Below are positions 7,120-16,010 of a stretch of 64,000 nucleotides of DNA, one piece after another. A model generated the notes under the pieces. It was not told the DNA's origin. It ran no database searches and saw only the letters and a list, made by a program, of their open reading frames with translations. Numbering within the stretch: position 1 is the first letter of the stretch; every line of letters begins with the position of its first letter. This DNA is from Bog-473 sp963738135 (GTDB taxonomy: Bacteria; Actinomycetota; Acidimicrobiia; Acidimicrobiales; RAAP-2), in assembly GCA_963738135.1 (NCBI GenBank), contig CAVTVK010000001.1:124001-188000 (forward strand), given 5' to 3'. The position numbers and the translations under genes are program-made.

Positions 7120-9888
7120 CTATCCCTTGGCGGCGGCCCAGCTCGGCCCCGTCGCCATCGAGACGGTGAGGGGGACCTGCAGGTCCGCCGCGCCGGTCAG
7201 GGCCGACTCGGTGAGGCGGTGCACGTCGTCCTCCTCCCCCGGCGCCACCTCCACGATGACCTCGTCGTGCACCTGCAGCACCAGGCGGCTGGCCGAGTGC
7301 TGCGCTTCGAGATCGTGGTCCAGGCGCACCAGGGCCAGCTTGAAGATGTCGGCGGCCAGCCCCTGGATGCCGGCGTTCATGGCCTGGCGCTCCGCCGCCT
7401 GGCGCACCCGGTAGTTCGCCGAGAGCAGGTCGGGCAGGGGCCGGATGCGGCCGAACAGGGTACGGGTGGCGCCCTCGACCTTGGCGTCCGCCACGGCATG
7501 GTCCATGTACTGCTTCACCAACGGGAAGGCTCCGAAGTAGCTCTCCATGATGGCGGCCGCCTCCTCGACGGCGACGCCGAGCCGCTGGCTCAGCCCGTAG
7601 GCCTCCATGCCGTAGGCCAGGCCGTAGGAGACCATCTTGGAGTACTCGCGCTGGGTGTGGCTTACCTCTTCAGGCGCGATCCCGTAGACCGCGGCCGCCA
7701 CCGTGCGGTGCACGTCCGACCCGCTCGTCAAGGCGTCGATCAAGCCGGGGTCACCCGACAGGTGCGCAATGCAGCGCAGCTCCACCTGGTCGTAGTCGGC
7801 CACCAGGAAGCTGCAGCCGTCTGCGGGCACGAAGGCCCGCCGGAACTGCTTGCCCTGCTCGGTGCGCACCGGGATGTTGTGCAGGTTCGGGCGGTCCGAC
7901 GAGATGCGCCCCGTCCGGGCCACCGTCTGTCCGAACGACGCGTGGATGCGCCCGTCGGCCGCCACCTCGGCCAGCAGGCTCTCCCCGTAGGTCGAGCGCA
8001 GCTTCTCCACCTCGCGGTAGGCCAACAGCGCGTCGATGATCGGGTGGTCGCCTCGCAGGCTCTCCAAAGTCTGCGCGTCGGTCGAGAATCCCGTCTTGGT
8101 CTTCTTGCCGGGCTTGAGGCCAAGCTCGTCGTAGAGCACGGTCCGCAGCTGTGGCGTCGAGTTGACGTTGAACTCGTGGCCGGCGTGCTCCTGCACCTCG
8201 GCCTGCAGCGTGGAGGCCGACTCCTTCAGCGCGTCGGTGATCGTCTGCAGCTCGGCCCGGTCGACCCCGATGCCGGCCACCTCCATTTTGGCCAGGACCC
8301 GCACCAGCGGCGTCTCGATCTCGTCGTGCAGCCGGCTCATGTCCTCGGAGGCGATGCGGTGGCGGAAGCCCTGCGCCATGCCGGCGACGTCGGCCGCCTC
8401 GCCGGCGCCCTCCCGGGCCAGGTCCCGCTCCGTCTCGTCCGCCTCCACGATGTCGAGGCTCAGCTGCCCCGTCTGCTCGCGCAGCTGGGACAGCCGGTAC
8501 TCACCCGTGGAGGCGTCGAGCAGGTAGGCGGCCACCGCCGTGTCCATCTCGAGCCCGGTCAGGTCGATGCCCAGCGGCAACAACGACCGCATGGCCTCCT
8601 TCACCTCGTGGCCCACGAAGGGCCGGGCCAGCAGGCTGTTGAGCTTCTTGACCACCGACGCGGCGCCGAGCTGCGCCGCCGGCACCAGAACGCCCAGGCC
8701 GGCCTCGTCGCCCTCGGTGGCCACGAGGACGAGCGCCACCAGGTCGCTCCGCCCGGGCATGCCGTCCCAACGGGCCGCCAGGGCCAGGCGGCCGGAGCCG
8801 AGGGTGGACAGCGCCTTGGTCGTCTCGGCCGCCGTGGTGGGCACCGCCACGTCGCGCAGGTCGAAAGGCGGTGCGACCGGTTCCGCCGGTGGGGGGTGTC
8901 CCTCGGTGGAGGCGGCGATCACCGCCTCCGCACCCTTGGCGGAGGGACCTGCGCTCCCGGGGACCGGCGTCCCGAGCGCGCCCGCGTCGAGGAGCTCTTC
9001 CAAACGGCTCCAGACCGTCTTCATCTCGAAGCGGTCGAAGGTCGCCGCGGCAGTGGCGCGGTCCCACGCGCCGAGGGTCAGGTGGGTCACGTCGACCTCG
9101 AGCGGGACGTCGCGCACGAGCGGGATGATGCGGGCGTTGGAGCGGGCCAGCTCCTCGTTCTCGGCCAGGTTCTCGCGCAGCTTGGGCGTCTGCTCGTCGA
9201 GGTGGGCGAAGATACCGTCGAGGTCGCCGTACTTGGTGAGCAGCTTGGCCGCCGTCTTCTCCCCCACGCCCGGGATGCCCGGCAGGTTGTCCGACGGGTC
9301 CCCGCGCAGGGACGCCAGCAGCACGTACTGCGACGGCGGCACCCCGGTGCGCTCGAAGATGCCCGCCTCGTCGTAGAGCGCGTAATCGCTCACGCCCCGC
9401 TTGTTGTAGAGCACTCGCACGTAGGGGTCCTGCACGAGCTGGAAGCTGTCGCGGTCCCCCGTGACGATGACCACTTCGGTCTGGCGCTCGACCGCCTCGG
9501 TGGCCAAGGTGGCGAGGACGTCGTCGGCCTCGAACCCCGGCGCCTCCACTACCGGGATGGCCAGTGCCCCCATGACCTCGCGGATCATGCCGAACTGGGG
9601 CGGGAGCAACCACGGGGTCTCGGCCCGGCCGGCCTTGTAGTCCTCGAGGATCTCGTCGCGGAAGGTGGCGCCCGGGGCGTCGAAGGCCACGGCCAGGGCG
9701 GAGGGGTGGTGCTCCCGGATCAGGTACACCAGCATGGAGGTGAAGCCGTGCACGGCGTTGGTGACGACGCCGGTGGAGGTGGCCAGCGTGTCGGGCAGCG
9801 CGAAGTAGGCCCGGAAGGCCAACGACATGCCGTCGAGCAGCAGCAGCGGCCCCGATCGCTCCTGGGCCGCTGCCGGTGCCGACGTCAT
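7120..9888 (-). CDS. polA: DNA polymerase I
   Basis: A 922-residue PolA. The N-terminal 5' nuclease domain (LLLLDGMSLAFRAYFALP, GDRDSFQLV, the helix-hairpin-helix PGVGEKTAAKLL) occupies about residues 1-300. The middle domain lacks the DxE and other acidic exonuclease motifs, so proofreading is expected to be absent, as in other actinobacteria. Polymerase motif A is DYDQVELRCIAHLSGD. The O-helix reads REYSKMVSYGLAYGM, with Tyr at the position of E. coli Phe762. Motif C is VLQVHDEVIVE. It fills gaps and removes RNA primers. It lies 10 bases downstream of pdtaR in the same direction. Confidence 0.97.
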   Translation of the reverse strand: MTSAPAAAQERSGPLLLLDGMSLAFRAYFALPDTLATSTGVVTNAVHGFTSMLVYLIREHHPSALAVAFDAPGATFRDEILEDYKAGRAETPWLLPPQFGMIREVMGALAIPVVEAPGFEADDVLATLATEAVERQTEVVIVTGDRDSFQLVQDPYVRVLYNKRGVSDYALYDEAGIFERTGVPPSQYVLLASLRGDPSDNLPGIPGVGEKTAAKLLTKYGDLDGIFAHLDEQTPKLRENLAENEELARSNARIIPLVRDVPLEVDVTHLTLGAWDRATAAATFDRFEMKTVWSRLEELLDAGALGTPVPGSAGPSAKGAEAVIAASTEGHPPPAEPVAPPFDLRDVAVPTTAAETTKALSTLGSGRLALAARWDGMPGRSDLVALVLVATEGDEAGLGVLVPAAQLGAASVVKKLNSLLARPFVGHEVKEAMRSLLPLGIDLTGLEMDTAVAAYLLDASTGEYRLSQLREQTGQLSLDIVEADETERDLAREGAGEAADVAGMAQGFRHRIASEDMSRLHDEIETPLVRVLAKMEVAGIGVDRAELQTITDALKESASTLQAEVQEHAGHEFNVNSTPQLRTVLYDELGLKPGKKTKTGFSTDAQTLESLRGDHPIIDALLAYREVEKLRSTYGESLLAEVAADGRIHASFGQTVARTGRISSDRPNLHNIPVRTEQGKQFRRAFVPADGCSFLVADYDQVELRCIAHLSGDPGLIDALTSGSDVHRTVAAAVYGIAPEEVSHTQREYSKMVSYGLAYGMEAYGLSQRLGVAVEEAAAIMESYFGAFPLVKQYMDHAVADAKVEGATRTLFGRIRPLPDLLSANYRVRQAAERQAMNAGIQGLAADIFKLALVRLDHDLEAQHSASRLVLQVHDEVIVEVAPGEEDDVHRLTESALTGAADLQVPLTVSMATGPSWAAAKG

Positions 9889-9898
9889 GGCGTCGACA

Positions 9899-10513
9899 CT
9901 ACGGGGTCAGTGTGCCGTCGACGACCTGCTGCGCCACGTCGCGCATACGGGCGCGCGTCTGCATGGCGGTGCGCTGAATGAAACCGAACGCCTCGTCCTC
10001 GGGGAGGTCGTCGCGGTCCATCAGGAGCTGCTTGGCCTCGTCGACCACGCGTCGGGTGGCGATCTTGTCCTCGGCCCCGTCCGGCGCGTGCTCGGCCTCG
10101 TCGGCCGCAATGGCCCAGTCCTGACGCGCCCGGGCCAGGATGCCGGCAATGGCCGGGAGGAGGTCGCGGGGCTGGAAGGGCTTGATGAGATAGGCCGACA
10201 CACCGGAGTCCCGGGCCTCCTCAATGAGGTCCCGCTGGCTGAACGCGGTGAGGAGCAGCACCGCCACCTGGTGGCGCGAGGTGATCTCGCGGGCGGCCCG
10301 TATGCCGTCCATGCCCGGCATCTTGACGTCCAGGATGGCCAGGTCGGGCTGGTGCTGCTCGACCAGCGTCACGGCCTCGTCGCCACGGCCGGTCTCCCCC
10401 ACCACCTCGTAGCCGGCGGTCACCAGGATCTCCTTGAGGTCGAGGCGCACGATGGCCTCGTCCTCGGCGATCACGACACGGGCCAGCGTCCCCGGGGCGA
10501 CGCCCGCCGTCAT
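9899..10513 (-). CDS. pdtaR: ANTAR-domain response regulator (PdtaR-like)
   Basis: This 204-residue regulator has a receiver domain (residues 1-125: VVIAEDEAIVRLDL, phospho-acceptor Asp in AILDVKMPGMDG, switch Lys in YLIKPF) followed by an ANTAR RNA-binding domain (ATRRVVDEAKQLLMDR, FGFIQRTAMQTRARM). ANTAR proteins bind paired hairpins in nascent RNA and prevent termination. The neighbourhood pdtaR-polA-rpsA matches the mycobacterial arrangement around Rv1626, which supports the name. ATG at 10513 is the natural start of the receiver domain, although its upstream sequence is only G-rich. The partner sensor kinase is not in this window. Confidence 0.9.
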   Translation of the reverse strand: MTAGVAPGTLARVVIAEDEAIVRLDLKEILVTAGYEVVGETGRGDEAVTLVEQHQPDLAILDVKMPGMDGIRAAREITSRHQVAVLLLTAFSQRDLIEEARDSGVSAYLIKPFQPRDLLPAIAGILARARQDWAIAADEAEHAPDGAEDKIATRRVVDEAKQLLMDRDDLPEDEAFGFIQRTAMQTRARMRDVAQQVVDGTLTP

Positions 10514-10550
10514 GTCGTGACCCCCGTCGATACCGCCCGGGCGGGTGCCG

Positions 10551-10844
10551 TCACTGCTTGCCCGTGGCGACGGCCGCCAGGAGCTCGTCCTGACGGCGCT
10601 CGAGGTCGCCGACGACCTTGTCCAACGCATCGCGCGCCCGCACCATGGCGTCGGCGTGCCGGGCCGCCTCGTTGTGCTCCTGGCTGGCGAGCGGGGTCTC
10701 CGAGACGAGGGCGCGCACGCGCGCCTCGTCGGCCGACTCCTGGACAACCGCCAACTGCTCATTCAGCACGGCCAACTCCTCCCGCGCCCGGACCAACCGG
10801 GTGTGGACATCTCTGATCCGCCGCTCCAAGAGGACGCGATGCAT
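10551..10844 (-). CDS. Small coiled-coil protein, function unknown
   Basis: A 97-residue, highly charged and almost wholly helical protein. Heptad-like leucines run through RLVRAREELAVLNEQLAVVQ and again near the end (VVGDLERRQDELLAAVATGKQ). There is no signal peptide or membrane segment. It sits in line between menC (6 bases upstream) and pdtaR (37 bases downstream) on the same strand, so it is very likely co-transcribed with them. I do not recognise a named family. The tight spacing, start ATG and absence of a better competing frame make it a real gene. Confidence 0.7.
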   Translation of the reverse strand: MHRVLLERRIRDVHTRLVRAREELAVLNEQLAVVQESADEARVRALVSETPLASQEHNEAARHADAMVRARDALDKVVGDLERRQDELLAAVATGKQ

Positions 10845-10850
10845 GGAGCG

Positions 10851-12008
10851 TCAAGTGTAGGTGGCGGGGAACCAGCGACGCTGAGCATCGAGCTTCTCCA
10901 GAACCGCAGCGTCGGGGGGGTTCCCGACCCCCGGCCCGGCCGGAACCCGGACCCAACCCCCGGTCACCGGGGGGTAGCCACAGGGGTCGACGCCGAGATA
11001 CTCGGCCGGGTCCCCGATGTCGCTGACCAGCCCGGTCGCGTCCTGGCTCAGCCGGGCCGCCAGCGCCAGGTTCGACGCCCGCCCCAGACCGGCCTCGAAG
11101 AAGCCGCCCACGAAGGCGGGGACCCCCGCCGCGGCACAGGCGGCGTGGGCCGCCCGGGTGGCGCGCAGACCGCCGAGCCGGGCCGGCTTGAGGCAGGCCA
11201 TTGCGCAGGCGCCGTAGCGCAGCGCGTCCATGACCCGCCGCGGCGTCGACAGCGACTCGTCCAGGCAGATGGGGACAGGCAGTCGCCGGGCGAGCTGTGC
11301 GTGCGCCACGAGGTCGGCCGGGGGCAGCGGCTGCTCGATGCACAGCACGTCGAACTCGGCCAGCCTGCTCAGCGCGGCCACGTCCTCGGCGCGCGTGCCG
11401 AAGGAGCCGTTGGCGTCGACCTGCAGAACGAGATCGGGGTGGTCGGCCCGCACGGCGCGCACCGGCTCGACCTCCCAACCCGGTTCGATCTTCAACCGCA
11501 CCCGGGCCGCGCCGACGCGCACCACGCTCTCGACTTCCCGGCGCAGCGCGGCGATGTCGTGCTCGTCGGGGATGCCGACGACGGCACCGACCGCCATGGC
11601 CTCGAATCCCTCCCGCACGCCGAGGTCCTCGGCCAGGGACCGCCCGGCGAACCGCAGCTCGGCATCGGCAACCGCCATCTCGAAGGTGGCAGCCAGCATC
11701 CGGTCCACGGGCGCGCTCCCGAAGAGCTGGGACACCTCCGCCGCGGTGGGCAGCTGACCGCCCCGGGCTGTGCTGGCCCGGAAGAGGCGGGGCACGCCCT
11801 TCTGCTCGGCGGCCTGCTCCACCGCCGCCAGGGCGGGGTCCACGGCGGTCCCGTCGGCGAGGGCGGCGCACTCGCCCCAGCCCTCGGCCTCCCCGGCGAC
11901 GACCCGCACGAAGAGCAGCGGCCGCACCCGGTGCACGCCCGCGGCGGTGCCGATGGCCTGGCGGAAGGGAAGGTCCACCTGAACGAGCTCGACGCCGTCG
12001 AGCCTCAT
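10851..12008 (-). CDS. menC: o-Succinylbenzoate synthase (enolase superfamily)
   Basis: A 385-residue enolase-superfamily enzyme. Residues 1-110 are the capping domain (LPFRQAIGTAAGVHRVRPLL). The barrel carries the catalytic Lys in VRLKIEPGWE, metal ligands in LQVDANGSF, CIEQPLP and CLDESLS, and the second Lys in ACLKPARLGG. This set fits MenC, which dehydrates SHCHC to o-succinylbenzoate in menaquinone synthesis. A dipeptide-epimerase activity is possible in this superfamily, but menG and menF elsewhere in the window support the menaquinone role. The start ATG at 12008 faces the tRNA-Leu promoter region. Confidence 0.85.
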   Translation of the reverse strand: MRLDGVELVQVDLPFRQAIGTAAGVHRVRPLLFVRVVAGEAEGWGECAALADGTAVDPALAAVEQAAEQKGVPRLFRASTARGGQLPTAAEVSQLFGSAPVDRMLAATFEMAVADAELRFAGRSLAEDLGVREGFEAMAVGAVVGIPDEHDIAALRREVESVVRVGAARVRLKIEPGWEVEPVRAVRADHPDLVLQVDANGSFGTRAEDVAALSRLAEFDVLCIEQPLPPADLVAHAQLARRLPVPICLDESLSTPRRVMDALRYGACAMACLKPARLGGLRATRAAHAACAAAGVPAFVGGFFEAGLGRASNLALAARLSQDATGLVSDIGDPAEYLGVDPCGYPPVTGGWVRVPAGPGVGNPPDAAVLEKLDAQRRWFPATYT

Positions 12009-12066
12009 GGCGGCGGCGCTCCCACTCCGCCACCGTAGATCGAAGCTTGTACGATCAAGCGTTCTC

Positions 12067-12149
12067 GCCCGGATGGCGGAATGGCAGACGCGGCGGCCTC
12101 AAAAGCCGCTGTCCGAAAGGGCGTGCGGGTTCGAGTCCCGCTCCGGGCA
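12067..12149 (+). tRNA. tRNA-Leu (anticodon CAA)
   Basis: The 7-bp acceptor stem pairs GCCCGGA (12067-12073) with TCCGGGC (12142-12148). The anticodon stem GCGGC/GCCGC encloses the loop CTCAAAA, with anticodon CAA at 12100-12102 reading UUG. A long variable arm (TGTCCGAAAGGGCG region) marks it as a class II tRNA, and the T arm is GCGGGTTCGAGTCCCGC. The discriminator is A, and CCA is not encoded. A possible -10 box TACGAT lies at 12050-12055. Confidence 0.95.
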
Positions 12150-12435
12150 CAGCCGATTTCAGATGTATTCGCTGGTAATCGCGTTGCACCAGTCTGTGGA
12201 TATCGCCGCCATTCGGCGAGTCACAAGTAGGTCACAACCTGGTCCCGGGCCGGTCGCGTCGCGGTCGAGGAACGGGTCCACCCAATGGGTTGCAGCGCCG
12301 TGGGATTTCATTACCACGCGTTCCCGATCCCACTGCCACCTTCACCGTCTTACGACGCGGCCTGGGTTAATGACACCCTTCCTTACGGCCAGCGACAGTC
12401 CGTCGCCCGGTACGGCACGACTGGGGCAGGTTTAG
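12150..12435. other. Intergenic stretch after tRNA-Leu, no gene seen
   Basis: I see no convincing coding frame between the tRNA and the hairpin at 12436. Short frames here have no ribosome binding site and no protein-like composition. A short direct repeat GTCACAA occurs twice near 12220-12236. No copy of the tRNA 3' end is found here, so there is no visible attachment site. Confidence 0.5.
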
Positions 12436-12473
12436 ACCACAAAGGACCGGCCCCGAGGCCGGTCCTTTGTGGT
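12436..12473 (-). terminator. Strong hairpin, probable intrinsic terminator
   Basis: A perfect 17-bp inverted repeat (12436-12452 with 12457-12473) closes on the 4-base loop CCGA. The GC-rich core is flanked within the stem by AAA and TTT, so it can act in both directions. It follows the stop of the secreted-protein gene (12529, minus strand) and also lies downstream of the tRNA. Confidence 0.75.
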
Positions 12474-12528
12474 CCTGGGTGTATGTGTCCGAAGAAGCCC
12501 CCCGAGTAGAAGGCTCCTGACGGTTTGG

Positions 12529-12966
12529 TCAAGTGATATTGCCCGTCACGTTCCCACTGATGGAGAACGTGTCTCCCATGCCGTCGGACTGGGACCCCGA
12601 CAGGGCGCAGGTGGTGTTGCCGGTCTGGTTCTTCCGCACGCTGGTGTCGGTGAAGGACTGCGGTGGACCTGACGCCGGGGTGAACGTGAAGGTGATGTCG
12701 AAGGCGGTGGGGTGAAACACCCCGTTGCCAGGTGACAGATGGGCAGGAGCAAATTCGGCCTGCATGCCGTTGTTGTTGGTCCCCTGCCCCTGGCCGTTGG
12801 CGTTGTTCACCACGAAGGTGAAACTGCCTGCTGCCCCACAGTTGGCGGTTCCACTGAATGCGTTTTTCGCTCCATTGGGATCCGCGCCAGCCACCCCGCC
12901 GAGCACTCCAACCATCAACGCTGTCCCAGCTAGTACAAGCGGTACGCGTACGAGCCCTGTCTTCAT
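12529..12966 (-). CDS. Small secreted protein of unknown function
   Basis: This 145-residue protein has a clear signal peptide: MKTGLVRVPLVLAGTALMVG, then a small-residue stretch ending in VAGADP, where cleavage is likely. The mature part (about 115 residues) is rich in Asn, Gly, Thr and Ser (NNANGQGQGTNNNGM). It looks like a beta-sandwich (HPTAFDITFTFTPASG) and has two Cys that could form a disulfide. I prefer ATG 12966 over ATG 12972 because GGGAGGA at 12973-12979 is correctly spaced only for 12966. It is a monocistronic unit with a 299-base upstream gap to the methyltransferase gene. I recognise no family. Confidence 0.72.
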   Translation of the reverse strand: MKTGLVRVPLVLAGTALMVGVLGGVAGADPNGAKNAFSGTANCGAAGSFTFVVNNANGQGQGTNNNGMQAEFAPAHLSPGNGVFHPTAFDITFTFTPASGPPQSFTDTSVRKNQTGNTTCALSGSQSDGMGDTFSISGNVTGNIT

Positions 12967-13265
12967 TGTCATTCCTCCCGTGCCTCGATTGCGGGGCCAG
13001 TTGCATTGTCGGATGCGCACGCATCCAAGAACGCGTATCAGTGCCCCCGAATAAATTGCTGCCCCACACAGAGGCAGCCGAAACGTTCCTGATACGGGCG
13101 TCCGAAAAAGGTTCCTGACGTGGTCCCTGACCGTCCGCCCCGTCCAGGCAGACACACTCGGAGAGGATTTCGCACCCCGGACAAAAGATCACGGAGGTTC
13201 TCGCCGCTTCTTTCGCACAACAAGGCTCTACCTACAGGTCGGGGCCACTCGCGCTGGTGTCAGGA

Positions 13266-13931
13266 TCAGGGCCGAGTAAACCGCAGCAACACCTTTTCCT
13301 GGGTGTAGTAGGTCAACCACGCGAGGAGGTCTTTCTGATGGTGGTGCCCGTGCCCATGGACCGAAACCGGGACGAAACCCAGCTTCAAGTTGGCCACCGA
13401 TACGGAGAAGCCTATGTCCGCGAAGACGCCCGCGACTTCGTCGAGGTCGTAGAGCCGTGGGAGGCCCAGCTCGACTGCGTCTTCTGCGTGCCACGCCGAC
13501 ATCAATGGACTGCCCGCGTGGACTCCCATGACCGCGAAGTACGACCCGCTTGACTTCAAGGCGTCAAAGAGACGAGCCGCGTGAGCGGGAAGGTCTTCAA
13601 GTAAGTAGAGGACCTCGTGGCTGAAGGCCACATCGAAACCACCCCACTCTTTTGGCACTGCATCGGCAACCTCAAACGTGAGCGCCCTATCTCCGGCGAG
13701 ACGGCGAGCATCGCTTATGGCACCCGAGGCTGGATCGTATCCATGGCCCGTTGCGATGCCTCCGAAGTCGGCGAGTAGCCGCAGAAAGCCCCCGCGGTTG
13801 CACCCGGCGTCGAGCACTCGCTTCCCAGCGAGGTCGGTGTCGATGGTGTCGAGCATCGCCCTCCAGATGAAGCCGTGCTCGTCTTGCATGGCCTCGTCCT
13901 CAGCGGCACCACGCCAGTAAGAGGCATTCAT
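13266..13931 (-). CDS. Class I SAM-dependent methyltransferase
   Basis: This 221-residue protein has a Rossmann methyltransferase core. Motif I is VLDAGCNRGGFLRLL (about residue 40), the acidic SAM-ribose strand gives HGYDPASG, then VADAVP, and the post-motif FDVAFSHEVLYLLEDL. The C-terminal part contains a histidine-rich run HGHGHHH (near residue 195). The substrate is unknown. Codon use is less GC-biased than in the surrounding housekeeping genes. It is divergent from the methionine aminopeptidase gene across about 200 bases. Confidence 0.8.
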   Translation of the reverse strand: MNASYWRGAAEDEAMQDEHGFIWRAMLDTIDTDLAGKRVLDAGCNRGGFLRLLADFGGIATGHGYDPASGAISDARRLAGDRALTFEVADAVPKEWGGFDVAFSHEVLYLLEDLPAHAARLFDALKSSGSYFAVMGVHAGSPLMSAWHAEDAVELGLPRLYDLDEVAGVFADIGFSVSVANLKLGFVPVSVHGHGHHHQKDLLAWLTYYTQEKVLLRFTRP

Positions 13932-14131
13932 GAAGGCACCCTACGTCGTCTATGGGCTTGCAAAACGCCGTTGACGGAGGTGGTGGTGGCCGAGCCCGGC
14001 CGGCGTGATCGGACCGTCAAAGGGCCAGGTTCCTCTGGTCACTCCGGATGACAACCGCTACCGGCGCTCGTGCGTGTTCCCTTTCGCCGAGAGGGTGCGA
14101 CCGGGTCCGACGTAGAATCCCTGCATGACGA

Positions 14132-14866
14132 TTGACAAGCAACGAAGATCTCGATGCACTCCTTCGTGCTGGTCGTGTTGTCGCCGAAGCCCGCCAGGCC
14201 ATGGTGGAGGCAGTCACTCCTGGCACGACCACCGGGGAACTCGACGCCGTGGGCAGAGAGGTATTCCGACGCCACGGAGCTCGCTCTGCACCTCGTGTCA
14301 CCTACCGATTTCCAGGCTCTACGTGTATCAGCATCAATGATGAAGCGGCCCATGGCATTCCGTCTCTCAAGCGCCAGCTACGCAGTGGCGACCTCGTAAA
14401 CCTTGACGTGTCTGCCGAACTGGACGGTTACTTCTCTGACACCGGTATCAGCGTTGCCGTCGGCGACGTCTCCCCAGTGGCCTCCAGGCTGCTCGAGGCC
14501 ACCGAGCATGCTCAACGCGACGCCATGAACGCTGCTCAGCCAGGCGCTCGACTCCGTGATCTCGGTCGGGCGGTCCAAAGGAGAGCACGCCGCCACGGGT
14601 TTCGCGTCATCAAGAATCTCAATGGCCACGGCATCGGGCGGGGACTCCATGAGGCGCCGTCGGTCCCGAGCATCGATGACGGCCGGAGGATGGTTCTTCG
14701 CGAGGGGCTGGTCCTCGCTGTCGAGCCCTTCTTGTCCATCTCCGCTGATCGTGTCGTTGACGATGCGGACGGATGGACGCTTCGAACCGCTGACGGGAGC
14801 CTCGTTGCTCAGTTCGAGCACTCAATGGTGGTCACCACGGATGGACCGCTGGTCCTGACTGCTTGA
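14132..14866 (+). CDS. map: Type I methionine aminopeptidase (stand-alone copy)
   Basis: A 244-residue MAP with all five metal ligands and the catalytic His of the family: His74 (AAHGIP), Asp92 (NLDVS), Asp103 (FSDTG), His166 (NGHGIGRG), Glu198 (AVEPF) and Glu229 (QFEHS). It removes the initiator Met from nascent proteins. The frame has a stop at 14126, so the first possible start is TTG 14132. An ATG at 14125 is in another frame and gives a short unrelated peptide. There is no SecY, Adk or infA neighbour, so this is probably a second, accessory copy rather than the essential one. Confidence 0.88.
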   Translation: MTSNEDLDALLRAGRVVAEARQAMVEAVTPGTTTGELDAVGREVFRRHGARSAPRVTYRFPGSTCISINDEAAHGIPSLKRQLRSGDLVNLDVSAELDGYFSDTGISVAVGDVSPVASRLLEATEHAQRDAMNAAQPGARLRDLGRAVQRRARRHGFRVIKNLNGHGIGRGLHEAPSVPSIDDGRRMVLREGLVLAVEPFLSISADRVVDDADGWTLRTADGSLVAQFEHSMVVTTDGPLVLTA

Positions 14867-14971
14867 CGGGTGCCCCATTCGCCGGCTCACGGGCATGCCT
14901 GCGATTCTCCAAACGTCTTCGTTGCCTGCTCTGCGCCCGGGTGCGTCCCACCTCGTCGCGGGCTGGTTGGT

Positions 14972-15805
14972 TCAGGCCTTGGGCATGACCGGGCTGACGT
15001 TGTAGCGCAGTTCACCGGTCGATACGTCGATGTCGTAATACTCGACGCCCGTCTCCACCTGCGGGTCGTCAGCAGCGAAGGCGACGGCGATCTTATTCGC
15101 GGCATTGCGGACGATATCGAGGGTCAGCTCGGTTGCGGCGGCAGGACCCAGAGCGTCCACGACCTGCTCGCCGAGCCCAGGCGGCCACTGGATCGGCTGC
15201 CACACGAAGGCATCCACGACCTGGAGGGCAAGGGCCTGGTCGTCGGAGATCCCGGTCGGATCCCTTTCATCGAACAGATCACTCCGACCTGCCTGATCGA
15301 TGGCACGCACGCTCCTGCGGGACTGGCAGAGCCGGCAGTTGTGGGCTCTCGCCCCGCGGAGCCTGACCAGTTCGGAGGTCACCGGATCGAGGGCTCCCAG
15401 TTTGGCCACCTCGAGGAGAAATCTCTCATGGGCCACCCAGGGATCGGTCTCAGCAGAAGTCGAGATCGGACGCCATTCTTCGCCGAACATCTCATGCCAA
15501 GCGGCATCGGCGCGAATCATCATGTCCTCGGTCCATACGGCAAGGACGAAGGCCGGGGCACTGGCACCGAGTTCGGCCAGCCCGGCTGCTCGAACATCAG
15601 AGGTCATTGATGCAACATCGACGACCACCTGTTCGGCGAAGGCAATCGCGTCGGATCTCGGTATGGCAGGAACAGCCGGGTCGAGGCTGGCCCGAGCGAT
15701 GGCACGGGCCCGCTGCGTCAGGTCGGTCGGCGTGGTCGAGGCGACTGCATCGATCAACTCGTCCCATGCCGTGAAGGCCGCCGGCGCCTGATCTCGGGCG
15801 ATCAC
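14972..15805 (-). CDS. AhpD-like / carboxymuconolactone decarboxylase family protein
   Basis: A 277-residue, mostly helical protein. The key segment VRLRGARAHNCRLCQSRRSV has the CxxC redox pair of AhpD-like proteins (Cys-Arg-Leu-Cys). Family members with this pair act as disulfide reductases or peroxidases. The ORF is longer than a single AhpD domain and probably has a helical N-terminal extension. GTG at 15805 is chosen because of an AGGAGG 8 bases upstream. The exact substrate is unknown. It stands alone in the lower-GC accessory stretch, with its own promoter region on the 15806-16010 side. Confidence 0.72.
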   Translation of the reverse strand: MIARDQAPAAFTAWDELIDAVASTTPTDLTQRARAIARASLDPAVPAIPRSDAIAFAEQVVVDVASMTSDVRAAGLAELGASAPAFVLAVWTEDMMIRADAAWHEMFGEEWRPISTSAETDPWVAHERFLLEVAKLGALDPVTSELVRLRGARAHNCRLCQSRRSVRAIDQAGRSDLFDERDPTGISDDQALALQVVDAFVWQPIQWPPGLGEQVVDALGPAAATELTLDIVRNAANKIAVAFAADDPQVETGVEYYDIDVSTGELRYNVSPVMPKA

Positions 15806-16010
15806 AATTCGACCCTCCTGGTCATTTGAGGCGTCATGAGAGCCCCCAGAGTCTTACCCAGACAGATGCGACCGCCAAGTACGCCGGGGCTGCGGAGTAC
15901 TTCGGCACTTTTCGGGCTCGGTCATCTTGAGGTGACGAGCGGCCGCAGCGTGACGTCGAGTCGAACCATTCCCGCCCAATCGGCGGGCCGCATGTCTTCG
16001 AGTGAGATCG

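Noticed and set aside
5637..9981. Plus-strand frames of 474 and 1017 codons opposite rpsA and polA
   Set aside because: Antisense shadows of strongly conserved genes; no domain or ribosome binding site.
14125..14340. ATG 14125 as the start of the aminopeptidase gene
   Set aside because: It is in a different frame and gives a Cys/Arg/Ser-rich peptide; the MAP frame opens at TTG 14132.
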